A stretch of DNA of 47,414 nt from Dehalococcoidia bacterium (GCA_015661155.1 JACVQK010000007.1:1-47414), one strand, 5' to 3'; counted from the stretch's first letter, positions 35,681 to 45,028 are shown. Numbers and translations: made by a program. Notes: generated by a model not told the origin, from the letters alone.

Positions 35681-35912
35681 TTAGCAGGGTGCGGAAGAAG
35701 GGGGGTCCAGAAGGGCAACGCCCCTCCGTCGGGGGTCTGGGGGTGTCCCCCACTGGGCGCGGCTCAGATCCACATATCACAAACCCTGAATTCAGCCTGC
35801 CCATGAATGCCTCTGAAGAGTGTGGGTGCAGGGCTTGCCCTGCCTTCCCCCTTCCTGGCCAGGAAGGGGGAAGGCAGGGGGATGGTCGAAAGGGTTTTTC
35901 AGCACCCTGTTA
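35681..35912. repeat. Composite intergenic repeat with inverted termini (B inside A)
   Basis: The left end TTAGCAGGGTGCGGAAGAA and the right end, read inverted, TAACAGGGTGCTGAAAAA form imperfect terminal inverted repeats. Inside are a GGGTCTGGGGGTGTCCCCC hairpin, module B with CACAAACCCTGAATTCAG and ATGAATGCCTCTGAAGAG, the GCAGGGCTTGCCCTGC palindrome and the 24-bp CCCCCTTCC...GGAAGGGGG palindrome at 35847-35870. This copy best shows that the family could be a non-autonomous transposable element. It lies between the coiled-coil gene and tRNA-Glu. Confidence 0.8.
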
Positions 35913-35923
35913 GACGACGGGTA

Positions 35924-35999
35924 TGCCCCCAAGGGGATTCGAACCCCTGATCTCCACCTTGAAAGGGTGGCGTCCTGGGCCGGCTAGACGATGAGGGCA
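35924..35999 (-). tRNA. tRNA-Glu (anticodon UUC)
   Basis: Read leftward, 76 bases fold into a complete cloverleaf. The acceptor stem TGCCCTC pairs with GGGGGCA (one T-G pair), the anticodon stem CCACC/GGTGG holds the loop CTTTCAA with anticodon TTC, and the T-arm loop is TTCGAAT. CCA is not encoded. It lies 18 bases after the argC stop on the same strand and 11 bases from a transposon-like repeat. Confidence 0.95.
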
Positions 36000-36017
36000 T
36001 GTTCGGGGGACCGACCT

Positions 36018-37052
36018 CTAGGGATAGAGGGCAAGCTGCTCCAGGCCCGCCGTTTCCGGCAGGCCGAACATCAGGTTCATGTTCTGTATCGCCTGCCCCG
36101 CGGCACCCTTCACCAGGTTGTCCAGGCAGCTTATCACCACCAGGCGGTTGGTGCGCAGGTCCACGGTGGGGAATACGATGCAGCTGTTGTTGCCCAGGGT
36201 GTGCTTGGTCATGGGGGATTCCTCCACCACCCGCACAAAGGGCTCGCCCCGGTAGAAATCCCTGTAAAGAGCCCTCACCTCCTTCAACCCCGCGGCGCCC
36301 GATGCCACGGCTCCATCCTTCAGGAGGACGTAGCAGGAGCTGAGGATGCCCCGGGTCATGGGTATGAGGTGAGGCAGGAAGGTAAGGCGCGGCTCAAAGC
36401 CCCGGCGAAGGCGGCGCAGCTCCTGAACTATCTCCGGCAGGTGGCGATGCCCCTCCACCGAGTAGGCGGAGACGTTCTCGTTCACCTCCGAGAAGTGGCT
36501 GGAGAGGCTCAGCCCCCGGCCGGCGCCGGAGACGCCGGATTTGCTGTCGATGACCATGTCCTCCAGGACAATCCCCGCCCGGATCGCGGGGGCCAGGGCC
36601 AGGATCGCCCCCGTGGGATAGCAGCCGGGATTGGCCACAAGGGCGGAGCCCCTTATCTCTCCCCGGTTCAGCTCCGTGAGGCCGTAGACCGCCTCCTCCA
36701 GGAGCGATGGCCTGGGATGGGCCACGCCGTACCACTGCTCGTACTGGGAGGCGTCCTTGAGTCGGAAGTCGGCGCTGATGTCCACCACCTTGATGCCCCT
36801 CTCCAGCAGGGGGATCACCGCCTCGGCACTGGCGATCTGGGGAAGGGCGGAGAACACCACGTCCACGCTGCCCGACACCTCCGCCTCAATCACCAGGTCT
36901 ATGTCGGCCAGGTGAGGGAAGGCATCGCCCAGCCTCTGGCCCACCGCGCTCCTGCCGGTGACCTGGGTGAGCTGCACCTCCGGGTGGCGGTGAAGGAGGC
37001 GGGCCAGCTCTACTCCCGCGTATCCCGTGACGTTGACGATGGCCGCTTTCAT
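36018..37052 (-). CDS. argC: N-acetyl-gamma-glutamyl-phosphate reductase
   Basis: A 344-residue NADPH-dependent reductase of arginine synthesis. The nucleotide-binding opening MKAAIVNVTGYAGVELARLL (20 residues), the catalytic-cysteine motif NPGCYPTGAILALAP and KSGVSGAGRG are all intact, and the C-terminal dimerisation part ends normally. GAAGGGA precedes the ATG, and a good promoter lies at 37086-37114. No other arg gene is adjacent. Its start region has a diverged copy in front of the DUF502 gene at 25983. Confidence 0.96.
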   Translation of the reverse strand: MKAAIVNVTGYAGVELARLLHRHPEVQLTQVTGRSAVGQRLGDAFPHLADIDLVIEAEVSGSVDVVFSALPQIASAEAVIPLLERGIKVVDISADFRLKDASQYEQWYGVAHPRPSLLEEAVYGLTELNRGEIRGSALVANPGCYPTGAILALAPAIRAGIVLEDMVIDSKSGVSGAGRGLSLSSHFSEVNENVSAYSVEGHRHLPEIVQELRRLRRGFEPRLTFLPHLIPMTRGILSSCYVLLKDGAVASGAAGLKEVRALYRDFYRGEPFVRVVEESPMTKHTLGNNSCIVFPTVDLRTNRLVVISCLDNLVKGAAGQAIQNMNLMFGLPETAGLEQLALYP

Positions 37053-37085
37053 TGCTGTAGTCCCTTCGGCGTAGCGTAGGCTCCC

Positions 37086-37114
37086 AGTATAACGCCTGCT
37101 TATACCAGGGGCAA
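37086..37114 (-). promoter_or_regulatory. Promoter of argC
   Basis: Leftward TTGCCC (37114-37109), a 17-base spacer and TATACT (37091-37086), about 34 bases before the argC ATG. Confidence 0.6.
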
Positions 37115-37165
37115 CCTCCCCTTATTCTCTCATGACATGTAGTACAGGGCGTGTACAATGAGCTG

Positions 37166-37194
37166 TTGACCTTGACCATGCCCCCAGCTAATAA
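37166..37194 (+). promoter_or_regulatory. Candidate promoter of the lipoprotein gene
   Basis: TTGACC (37166-37171), a 17-base spacer and TAATAA (37189-37194), about 50 bases before the GTG start at 37243. A second TTGACC follows directly at 37172 but has no better -10. Confidence 0.4.
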
Positions 37195-37242
37195 GGGGGT
37201 AATCCCAGTGAAACGAGAATTCCTGCCGAGGAGGTGCTTCAC

Positions 37243-39492
37243 GTGACCGAGGATCGTGTCAAAGTGACCATCATGTCCATCCTGGCAGCCGTCGTCCTGA
37301 TTGCCGCCCTGGCCGCCTGTAGCAGCGCGAAACAGGGTGGCACGCCAGCGGCGACCAAGCCAGCGCCGACGGCGACCTCCTCCGCAATGTCCTGGCAGAG
37401 CGAGAGGCCCATCAAGGAGCCGCTAACGGCCACCGTCTCCATCACCCAGGCCGTCACCCTGGGTGACCTGGCGACTCAGCAGGTGAAGGTCGTGATTCCC
37501 CCGGGGACGTTGAGCGCCGGCACCGTGGTCACGGTGACCAATCTGGAGAATCCGCCTTCTATGGACAGCAGCGTTGGAATCCCGGTGGGCTCTCCAGTGA
37601 GCATCTCGGTCGGAGACAAACCCGTGCGTCTCAACGAGCTGATGACCGTCGCCCTGAAGTTCGACCAGAGCAAGCTGCCCTCGGGCACCCGGGCTGAAGA
37701 GCTCTGGGCGGCGTTCTATGACGGCACTGCATGGCAGCTCTTCAGACCAGACAGCGTGGATCTTGGGGCGGGGACCATGACCTTTGCGACCGACCACCTG
37801 ACCGGGTTCGGCACAGTCAAGATCGACGTTGAGGAGCATATCGCACAGATCATCCACAGCAAGGTTGCCGCCGAGGTGGTGCAGAAGGACGTGCTGAACA
37901 ACATAACCGACCAGCTTGCCGGACAGGCGATAGACCACATCCTTGTGGACAGGCTGGGCATGAGTGAGGAAGGCTGGAAGACCAAGGTCCTCCAGAGCCT
38001 GCTCAAGGATGACGAGTGGGGGGACATTGTCGCTCAGATGAAGGAGAAGGGCTTCGACGGGGTCAAGGTGGCGGAGACCATCAACGTCTTCGTGGGCAAG
38101 AAGATCGTCGAGAACGTGGAGGAGTCGGCGCTCTCCGGGGCCCTGGGACGTGTGACTGAAGGGACCGGGTTGGTGAAGGCGGGGTCCGAGGCGGCAGCCT
38201 ACGTGGCGGAAGGAAGGTACGCCGACGCTGCTCGCATCATCGGGGAGGAGATCGCCAGCGACACCGTGGTGTACAAGGCGGTTACCGCAGCCAGTGAGGT
38301 CATCAACTGGCGGATAGAGCTGTGGAAAGACGGCAAGATGGAGGCGGCCTACAAGGCCTATCGGAATGGGGCAAGCACTGACAACCCCAACGGCTACGAC
38401 TTGGCCCCAAGGGACTTTGAGGCGCTATGGAACCAGGTGAAAGGCATTGACACACGGCTGGAGAGTGAGGCCGTCGCCAGGGAGGAGACCCGCCGTCAGC
38501 AAGAGGGCCTGAAACCCCTCACCGAGGCAGAAGCGAACAGCATACGTGCCGGGGTGAAGACGGACATGAAGAAGCAGTTCGAAGACCGGGCCAAGCTGGA
38601 CGACCAGATAGCCAAGGAAGAGGCGGAAGCCAAGAAGCTGCTGGCCTACCCCGATATGAGGCGTTTGATGGACCAAACCATCTACTTCGATTCCTCCTAT
38701 ACCATGGAGCGCAAGGTGAACGTCATCCTGCGCGTGCGTGACACAATCCTTCACGACACCGCGGGCAAGACCCTCAAGAACGAAGAGGGCAAGGTCGTGA
38801 GCGTCACCAGCCAGGACATCGTGGACCTGATCAGGGCCCATCGCGGTCAGGCAAGTGCAGCGGAGGGCGTGAAAGCCTACCGGGCGCTCTTGAAGAAGAA
38901 GTTCGGTGTTGACCTGAACGCTACCCCGACACCCGCAGCGGCCCAGGGCACCTGGGTGTTTGTCGAGCGTAAAGAGGAGCCCTTCGTTGCTTGGGAGGGC
39001 GCACAAGGGGTTGGGCGCGCCGGCATCTCAGGCCGCAGCATAACGGCCACCGTGGCCTGGAGACAGAACACATCCGCGTGGACGTGCGGCTGGCCAGAGC
39101 CGCCGCAACAGATGAAGGCGGGGGGTAAGTGGAGCGGCACCCTCAACCTGGCAGATGCTGGGTCAGGCCAGACAGCCGTACTGGTAGGTGAGGACCTCAT
39201 AGGTAAAGAAAAGGTCGCAGGTAAGATACAAGGCACTGCCTTGCTCACTACATGGATCGAAACGGGGGGGACCCCTGAGAGTTGGGTGAGGCCACCCGAC
39301 CTCAATGCCAGCGCCGACGCCGACGCGGCCCGATCTCAGAGTTTCTCGTGGACGGTCCCAGATCCAAATCTGCCGAATGCAAGGCCACAGTTGGTGGTCA
39401 CCGCGTATTGCAGCGCAAGCATCTACTTCGACCAGGGTGGGACCGAGGGTGCCTCTGCGGGAGTAAAATATACGTACAAGTGGCAGCCGTAG
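37243..39492 (+). CDS. Large secreted lipoprotein with a ZU5-like domain
   Basis: About 749 residues from the GTG at 37243, which has AGGAGG eight bases upstream. The signal peptide ends in a lipobox LAAC with the lipidated cysteine near residue 26, followed by a Thr/Pro/Ala-rich spacer. Residues ~60-190 resemble a ZU5 domain (KVVIPPGTLSAGTVVTVTNL, 20 residues; TMTFATDHLTGFGTVKI). A long helical region with many charged residues follows to about 560. The C-terminal ~180 residues look beta-rich and contain several tryptophans. No enzyme motif was recognised, so a cell-surface or envelope scaffolding role is only inferred. The end (YTYKWQP) is not truncated, and no partner gene is adjacent. Confidence 0.75.
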   Translation: MTEDRVKVTIMSILAAVVLIAALAACSSAKQGGTPAATKPAPTATSSAMSWQSERPIKEPLTATVSITQAVTLGDLATQQVKVVIPPGTLSAGTVVTVTNLENPPSMDSSVGIPVGSPVSISVGDKPVRLNELMTVALKFDQSKLPSGTRAEELWAAFYDGTAWQLFRPDSVDLGAGTMTFATDHLTGFGTVKIDVEEHIAQIIHSKVAAEVVQKDVLNNITDQLAGQAIDHILVDRLGMSEEGWKTKVLQSLLKDDEWGDIVAQMKEKGFDGVKVAETINVFVGKKIVENVEESALSGALGRVTEGTGLVKAGSEAAAYVAEGRYADAARIIGEEIASDTVVYKAVTAASEVINWRIELWKDGKMEAAYKAYRNGASTDNPNGYDLAPRDFEALWNQVKGIDTRLESEAVAREETRRQQEGLKPLTEAEANSIRAGVKTDMKKQFEDRAKLDDQIAKEEAEAKKLLAYPDMRRLMDQTIYFDSSYTMERKVNVILRVRDTILHDTAGKTLKNEEGKVVSVTSQDIVDLIRAHRGQASAAEGVKAYRALLKKKFGVDLNATPTPAAAQGTWVFVERKEEPFVAWEGAQGVGRAGISGRSITATVAWRQNTSAWTCGWPEPPQQMKAGGKWSGTLNLADAGSGQTAVLVGEDLIGKEKVAGKIQGTALLTTWIETGGTPESWVRPPDLNASADADAARSQSFSWTVPDPNLPNARPQLVVTAYCSASIYFDQGGTEGASAGVKYTYKWQP

Positions 39493-39538
39493 CCCCTGGT
39501 AGAGGGGGTGGGGAGCAACCCGCGGTGCCCCGCTGGGT

Positions 39539-40132
39539 TCACATCACCGTCACCGTCACGACGAACTCCCCCTCGTTGTGCTCGTAGGAGTCGTCGCTGA
39601 CGGCCAGGTACAGGCGTCCCTTCTCGGAGGTCGGCAGGAAGCCGGAGTTGGTCACCGGCTCCACGCTGCCGAGTTCCCCTACCATGGCTACCAGGCTGCC
39701 CGACGGCAGCTCCTCGCCTATGGCGGGGTTAAGGGCCAGGTTCTCAGGATGCCCCTCAGGCCCTACCAACTCCCCAGAGGACTCCCGGACCTCTCCACTG
39801 ATGGTGAACGAAATGCCTGCGCTGTCCTCCACCACATCCACCCCTGTATCCACCCAACCGCGTACCCCAGGGTCATCCCTCGCGGACATCCTCACCATGG
39901 CGTAGGCCAAGGGGACCGGTGGCGGGGCCACGCGGGTGGCAGAGGCCACCTCCTGGAGGCTCTCCCTTGCCGAGGGGGAATTCATCCTCTCCCTTTTGAG
40001 ATATGCTCGCGGCTCGATGTCCTGGGTTGCAATGGCTACCAGCTCCCACCTGTTCTCCCCCAGGGAGTTCAGCAGCTCTTCCTGGTCGGGGTGGGTTCCA
40101 AGCCTTATGACCCTGTACTCCCATATGGCCAT
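39539..40132 (-). CDS. DUF4177-like plus LecA-like domain protein
   Basis: About 197 residues from the ATG at 40132, which has AAGGGGG six bases upstream. Residues 1-45 (WEYRVIRLGTH, LLNSLGENRWELVAIATQD) resemble the DUF4177 fold found in small bacterial proteins. The C-terminal ~120 residues resemble the PA-I galactophilic lectin (LecA) fold: a WVDTGVDVVEDSAGISFTIS start (20 residues), LVAMVGELG, and an SEKGRLYLAVSDDSYEHNEG end with the calcium-site-like DDSYEHN. No signal peptide is visible, so it may act inside the cell. A frame extension to 40210 is encoded by a repeat and is unlikely to be real. The pairing of the two domains is unusual. Confidence 0.65.
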   Translation of the reverse strand: MAIWEYRVIRLGTHPDQEELLNSLGENRWELVAIATQDIEPRAYLKRERMNSPSARESLQEVASATRVAPPPVPLAYAMVRMSARDDPGVRGWVDTGVDVVEDSAGISFTISGEVRESSGELVGPEGHPENLALNPAIGEELPSGSLVAMVGELGSVEPVTNSGFLPTSEKGRLYLAVSDDSYEHNEGEFVVTVTVM

Positions 40133-40172
40133 TCCATACCCCCTTCCATGCGATTCCTCGTCAGGGTTGCTA

Positions 40173-40258
40173 GGCAGGGCGAGCCCTGCACCCACACTCT
40201 TCAGAGGCATTCATGGGCAGGCTGAGTTCAAGGTTTGCGGGATGAGGGTTGTGCCCAG
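40173..40258 (-). repeat. Intergenic hairpin repeat, module B copy (inverted)
   Basis: Starts with GCAGGGCGAGCCCTGC and contains, in inverted orientation, CACCCACACTCTTCAGAGG, ATTCATGGGCAGGCTGA and TTCAAGGTTTGCGGG, i.e. the whole module B in reverse. It lies between the lectin-like gene's leader and the 3' end of the frameshifted acyl-CoA synthetase-type gene. Confidence 0.8.
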
Positions 40259-40281
40259 TGGTGGTGTGGTCTTCCTGGGCT

Positions 40282-41660
40282 CTACTCCCCCATATAACCT
40301 CTAAGGGTGTAGTAGTTCACCACGTTTCTGAGGGCCCGGGCACCGTTTTGAAAGCCGTGAAAGGCGGGAATGCCCTCCTGAGCAAACCTTTTGTCTATGG
40401 CCTCCCGGGCGGCGGGTTCGAGCCGCGGGATGGAGGCGTAGACGATCGCGGCGATGGGTTTGTGGGACTCTGCCTGGGCATCCTTGATGATCTTTATCCG
40501 TTCGTCGAAGAACTTCGCGTTGTTACCCAGGCGAGAGCCCGGGAACTCCACCACCACCAGGTTCAGGTTCTCGTCCTTGCTGAGGATGCTCACAATCTTG
40601 TCCTGGTGTTCGGGGCTGCCCTGAACGGGGTTGACGTAGTTCCCCCCTATCATGTTGAAGAAGGAGCCCATCTCCCGGTAGGAGTGCTCCGTGAGGGGAG
40701 CCACCTTGAAGCCAGCCTTGGAGAAGACGTTGGCCATGTCTGTAGAGTGGCCTCCAGAGCCCGCCAGAAGGCCCACGTTGTACCCCGCAACCGGGGGAAA
40801 GTGGGAGAGGGCCTTGACGGTGTCGATCATCTCCTCCTGGCTTTCGATGGGTGTAGCGCCGCACCGGGTTATCAGGGAGTTCCAGATATCCTCTCGGATA
40901 TAGGGGGTGCCGGTGTGGGCCGCCGTGGCCCTGGCAGCGTCCTCGGTGGTTCCCACCTTCCATACCAGGACGGGCTTCTTCTTGCACGCCTCCCGAAGGC
41001 TCTGGAAGAACCTCTGGGGATTCCGCAGTCCCTCGACGTACATCCCGATCACCTTGGTATCGGCATCCTCCACCAGGTAGTCGATGTAGTCGGGCACATC
41101 CAGGACCATGCCATTGCCCATGCTTATGCACTTGCTCATCTTGATGCCGTTGACGCTGGCCTCCATGACCAGGCCGGTGGACATGGAGCCGCTCTGGGAG
41201 ATGTACCCGAAGCTGCCACTCTCTCCGTAGGGCTCGCCCTCTGTATGCCTTATCCCCACGGCGGGGTTATACAACCCCATGCAGTTGGGCCCCATGATGA
41301 GGATCCCATACCTCGCGGCCAATTCGCTGACCGCGTGGTCCAGCCTGATCCCCTCTGGGCGCAGTCCGGTAAGAGCCTGGGGACCACCTGGCGTGGAACG
41401 GAGATGCAGACGTAGTCTATGGGTTCGGGAATATCCAGGAGGCTCTTGAAGTTCTTGACTCCCAGGGCCTCGGCTCCGGGCCACTCGTTCTCGTCGATGT
41501 TCACGTGGAAGACCTTGCCGTGGTTTTGATGAAAGGGAAGGTGCGCTTTGATCCATCGGAATTCGTTATGCCGGGCTGCTCCTATCACAGCCACGTTGCG
41601 GGGATTGAACCCCCGCTCTATTCTGGCCAGGGTTTCGGATTGCTTCATGACGTCGACCAT
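40282..41660 (-). pseudogene. Acyl-CoA synthetase (NDP-forming) alpha-type gene, frameshifted
   Basis: The 5' part starts at the ATG at 41660 behind AAAAGGAG and encodes the CoA-binding domain (FNPRNVAVIGAARHNEF, DYVCISVPRQVVPRLLPDCA, 20 residues). Near 41345-41375 the frame changes. The rest continues as PEGIRLDHAVSELAARYGIL and MGPNCMGLYNP to the stop at 40282, including the phosphorylated-histidine motif TAAHTG. About 17-19 residues that normally link the two parts (the VxxxAGF region) are missing. The full protein would be an alpha subunit of ADP-forming acyl-CoA synthetase; no ATP-grasp beta subunit is adjacent. Everything except the missing block is well preserved, so either the break is recent or it is an assembly fault. 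Confidence 0.82.
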
Positions 41661-41765
41661 GTATCTCCTTTTCTAACCGAAGACTCGGGATTATCTGTTG
41701 GAAACCCCGTCTCACGGCGCTCCCGGCGAGTAGCCTGAATATAATAGCAAGTACCGGGTCTGTCA

Positions 41766-41848
41766 ACTGGGCACGGCCCAGACCCATATCTCACAGACCC
41801 TGATTTCAGCTTGTCTACGAATGCCTCTGAGGGATTAGGGTGCAGGGC
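41766..41848 (+). repeat. Intergenic hairpin repeat, module B copy (truncated)
   Basis: Contains GGGCACGGCCCAGACCCATA, CACAGACCCTGATTTCAGC and ACGAATGCCTCTGAGGG in order, then stops in GGTGCAGGGCG without the closing palindrome arm. It lies in the 233-bp interval between the acyl-CoA synthetase-type gene and tRNA-Asn. Confidence 0.75.
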
Positions 41849-41893
41849 GTAAGGGTTTCAGATAAGTGCGGACACCCTCGTTTATGGGAAAGC

Positions 41894-41968
41894 TGGCTCC
41901 CCGAGTAGGATTCGAACCTACGACCTAGCGGTTAACAGCCGCCCGCTCTACCGTTGAGCTATCGGGGA
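41894..41968 (-). tRNA. tRNA-Asn (anticodon GUU)
   Basis: Read leftward, the acceptor stem TCCCCGA pairs with TCGGGGA. The anticodon loop CTGTTAA gives anticodon GTT, the D-arm has GCTCAACGGTAGAGC, and the T-arm loop is TTCGAAT. The discriminator G is followed by an encoded CCA at 41896-41894. Confidence 0.95.
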
Positions 41969-42061
41969 ACGGGAATCCACATTGGTGGTGGTGGTCTTCT
42001 TGCCGGAAATGGGCTTTGCCCTCTGCCCTCCCGCGAGGTGCTCTAGCAGCCCGACGCGACG

Positions 42062-43108
<1,047 letters not shown>

Positions 43109-44794
43109 TTAGATTTGCCAGATTTCATTTGCCAGTTTGGCAAAGCGCTGCTGTCTCTGCTCGATTGTATCTTCGTTCCACTCGTTAAAATCAGTCATCA
43201 ACTCTCTAGTAATATGTATTTCTGACTTCTTGTAGTGTGACTCACACTTCTCGCCGAAGCTTCTATTTGAAGCCGCTTTGTTTAAGGGCTTGCTTAGGAG
43301 TGTGAGGTTCCCAAGTCTAGCAGACAATTGCCCAATGTCTTGGGGAGGTAAGCCAGTCGTAGCGATCCATTCTTTCGAAGGGGTTTGAGGTAAGATATGT
43401 TCAACATCAACTCGCCCCCATGCTATGGTTAACTCCTTGGATGTCTTGTGCTCCTCAAGTTTGCGCAATATGTACCGAACATGAGCAATTGGTGAGTCTG
43501 TCAGTGCCTGAAACCCATCCACGAAATCAGGAGCCTGAGCTAGTAGCATCTTTGCCTTATCCTGAAGCCCCTCTAACGAACGGTTGTTCCTTAGCTGGAT
43601 TGCCCATTCGGAATAGCTACGTTCAAGCCTGTTGGGATTCAAGTTCCCGACTATCGAGTATCTCATTGTCAGGCTCTCAACAAGTCCCACAACTTTGCTA
43701 AACTCCTTCGGCACAACTCTACTGGCTGCCATGAGCAGAGGCAAATGCTGAGTTATCCCCATCAACGCAAGGTCTCGGAGGGTAAGAGCTTGTGGGTCCC
43801 CTTGCTTTGGTGAGACGAGTTGAACGTAGATTTGGGCGTCGCTTATCAGTTCGTCCAAGAAAGTCCTGGGGTTCTTTTTGGAACTCACGAGATACGCCTT
43901 GATGGTTCCATACAGCTTCCTTTGGGTGACAACTCTGTAGTGAGACAGCCAATAATGCCTGAGAAACCTAGGTATAGACACGCCTTCCAGCGTTGTTGCC
44001 AACTGTTGCCACAGAACCGTTACACTGTCCAATTCCCCAGACACCCGTTTGGCCGCTAGAGAAAAGAGGTGGTTCTTAAGGAGATCGGCTATAGACAGGT
44101 CAAGACCACGGTCGTTCAAGGTTTCGAAGATTATGTATGCCTGATCGTCAGACGTAACTAGTGTCGAAATAAGCGTTACTTTCCTAGTAACGAATGAAGC
44201 GATGCTGATTAGATTCTCTATAGCCTCTTCTTCCGACTGTCCATTTATCTTCTCCTCGATCCGCCGCGACAGAAGGTCATAGGCATTTCTAACGTAGTTC
44301 TTCTGGGGTCTGCCCCGTCTGCCTGCTGGTCTTCTTATACCGGGAGCTTCCCTGTCGGGATCTGTAAGGGGCAATTGCACATAGTTATGAAAATCGTCAG
44401 CGTCAGCTGGGCCCAATGTAACAACGGGAGTTCTTGTACCGCGGAGGTCAGGGCGAAGGATATAATCATGGAGCTTATTCGCAACATCTTCGCGTTTGTG
44501 CTGAACGAGATGGTCTCGTAGCACAGATAATAAGATGGTGAGTGTAGCTAGGCGCTGTTGGCCATCGATCGTTTCTACGGCGTCGTCATCTGTTTTGCTA
44601 AGTACGAGTGCCCCTAGAAAGTAATCTTCCTCCCCTGATTCTGATGCCTCGAGGATATCTGTCCAAAGTTGGTCCACTTGCTGATAATCCCAGGAGTATC
44701 TACGCTGGTATTGGGGCACTCTGAAACGATTTGTGGCAGTGCCAAACAATTCCGCAATCGAGACATCATCAACAACAAATCTAGGATTTGCCAT
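43109..44794 (-). CDS. DUF262-DUF1524 (GmrSD-like) restriction-type protein
   Basis: A 561-residue protein starting at the ATG at 44794 behind GAGGAGGGG. The N-terminal DUF262 (ParB-like fold) has FRVPQYQRRYSWD and ETIDGQQRLATLTILLSVLR (20 residues), with the NTP-binding IDGQQR motif. The C-terminal DUF1524 carries the His-Me/HNH nuclease motif VEHILPQ and LGNLTLLSKPLNKAASNRSF (20 residues). GmrSD proteins of this type are type IV restriction enzymes attacking modified phage DNA, here in single-chain form. The substrate is not known. Base composition is clearly AT-richer than its neighbours, and the gene lies between direct copies of the gap start, both signs of insertion. Its start overlaps the upstream HicB-like gene by 14 bases. 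Confidence 0.9.
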   Translation of the reverse strand: MANPRFVVDDVSIAELFGTATNRFRVPQYQRRYSWDYQQVDQLWTDILEASESGEEDYFLGALVLSKTDDDAVETIDGQQRLATLTILLSVLRDHLVQHKREDVANKLHDYILRPDLRGTRTPVVTLGPADADDFHNYVQLPLTDPDREAPGIRRPAGRRGRPQKNYVRNAYDLLSRRIEEKINGQSEEEAIENLISIASFVTRKVTLISTLVTSDDQAYIIFETLNDRGLDLSIADLLKNHLFSLAAKRVSGELDSVTVLWQQLATTLEGVSIPRFLRHYWLSHYRVVTQRKLYGTIKAYLVSSKKNPRTFLDELISDAQIYVQLVSPKQGDPQALTLRDLALMGITQHLPLLMAASRVVPKEFSKVVGLVESLTMRYSIVGNLNPNRLERSYSEWAIQLRNNRSLEGLQDKAKMLLAQAPDFVDGFQALTDSPIAHVRYILRKLEEHKTSKELTIAWGRVDVEHILPQTPSKEWIATTGLPPQDIGQLSARLGNLTLLSKPLNKAASNRSFGEKCESHYKKSEIHITRELMTDFNEWNEDTIEQRQQRFAKLANEIWQI

Positions 44795-44960
44795 TTCCCC
44801 TCCTCTGAACCTCAAGGCAAAGGAGGATAGCCTCCTTTATCCGCTCAGTAAGCTCATCTAATGACCTGGCCTGGGTATGACAGCCCTTGAGCTGGGGAAC
44901 GGAGGCCGCAAAAAAGCCATCCTCGTCCTTTTCGATTATGACCGTGAACTCTTTAGCCAT
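44781..44960 (-). CDS. HicB-like protein coupled to the DUF262 gene
   Basis: A 59-residue protein of the HicB/UPF0150 type: FTVIIEKDEDGFFAASVPQL (20 residues) followed by GCHTQARSLDELTERIKEAI. It is the partial RNase H-like fold of HicB antitoxins without a DNA-binding tail. No hicA gene is adjacent; the following gene is the DUF262-DUF1524 nuclease, whose start it overlaps. It begins two bases after the stop of a 17-codon mini-ORF carrying the gap ribosome binding site. It may restrain or sense for the nuclease, or be the relic of a hicBA pair; neither is shown. Confidence 0.8.
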   Translation of the reverse strand: MAKEFTVIIEKDEDGFFAASVPQLKGCHTQARSLDELTERIKEAILLCLEVQRRGNGKS

Positions 44961-44962
44961 AG

Positions 44963-45016
44963 CTAACACCTTGCCGTGCTTGTCCGCAGTTCCTGCATGC
45001 CTATGCGTGTGGTCAT
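44963..45016 (-). CDS. 17-codon mini-ORF starting with a copy of the gap start
   Basis: Read leftward this encodes MTTRIGMQELRTSTARC and stops. The first six codons give the same residues as gap (MTTRIG), and AAGGAGGCACACC upstream is the gap ribosome binding site. The stop TAG is two bases before the HicB-like ATG, so ribosomes loading here could reinitiate on that gene. It is probably a leftover gap 5' end acting as a translational leader; a functional peptide is unlikely. Confidence 0.5.
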   Translation of the reverse strand: MTTRIGMQELRTSTARC

Positions 45017-45028
45017 GGTGTGCCTCCT
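44997..45028. repeat. Direct repeat, right copy (second gap start)
   Basis: Matches 43056-43087 at 31 of 32 positions (A to G at 45005). Beyond the repeat, similarity to gap falls away, so only the start region was duplicated. Confidence 0.9.

Noticed and set aside
35991-37079. 362-codon rightward open frame opposite argC
   Set aside because: Antisense shadow; it would also start inside tRNA-Glu.
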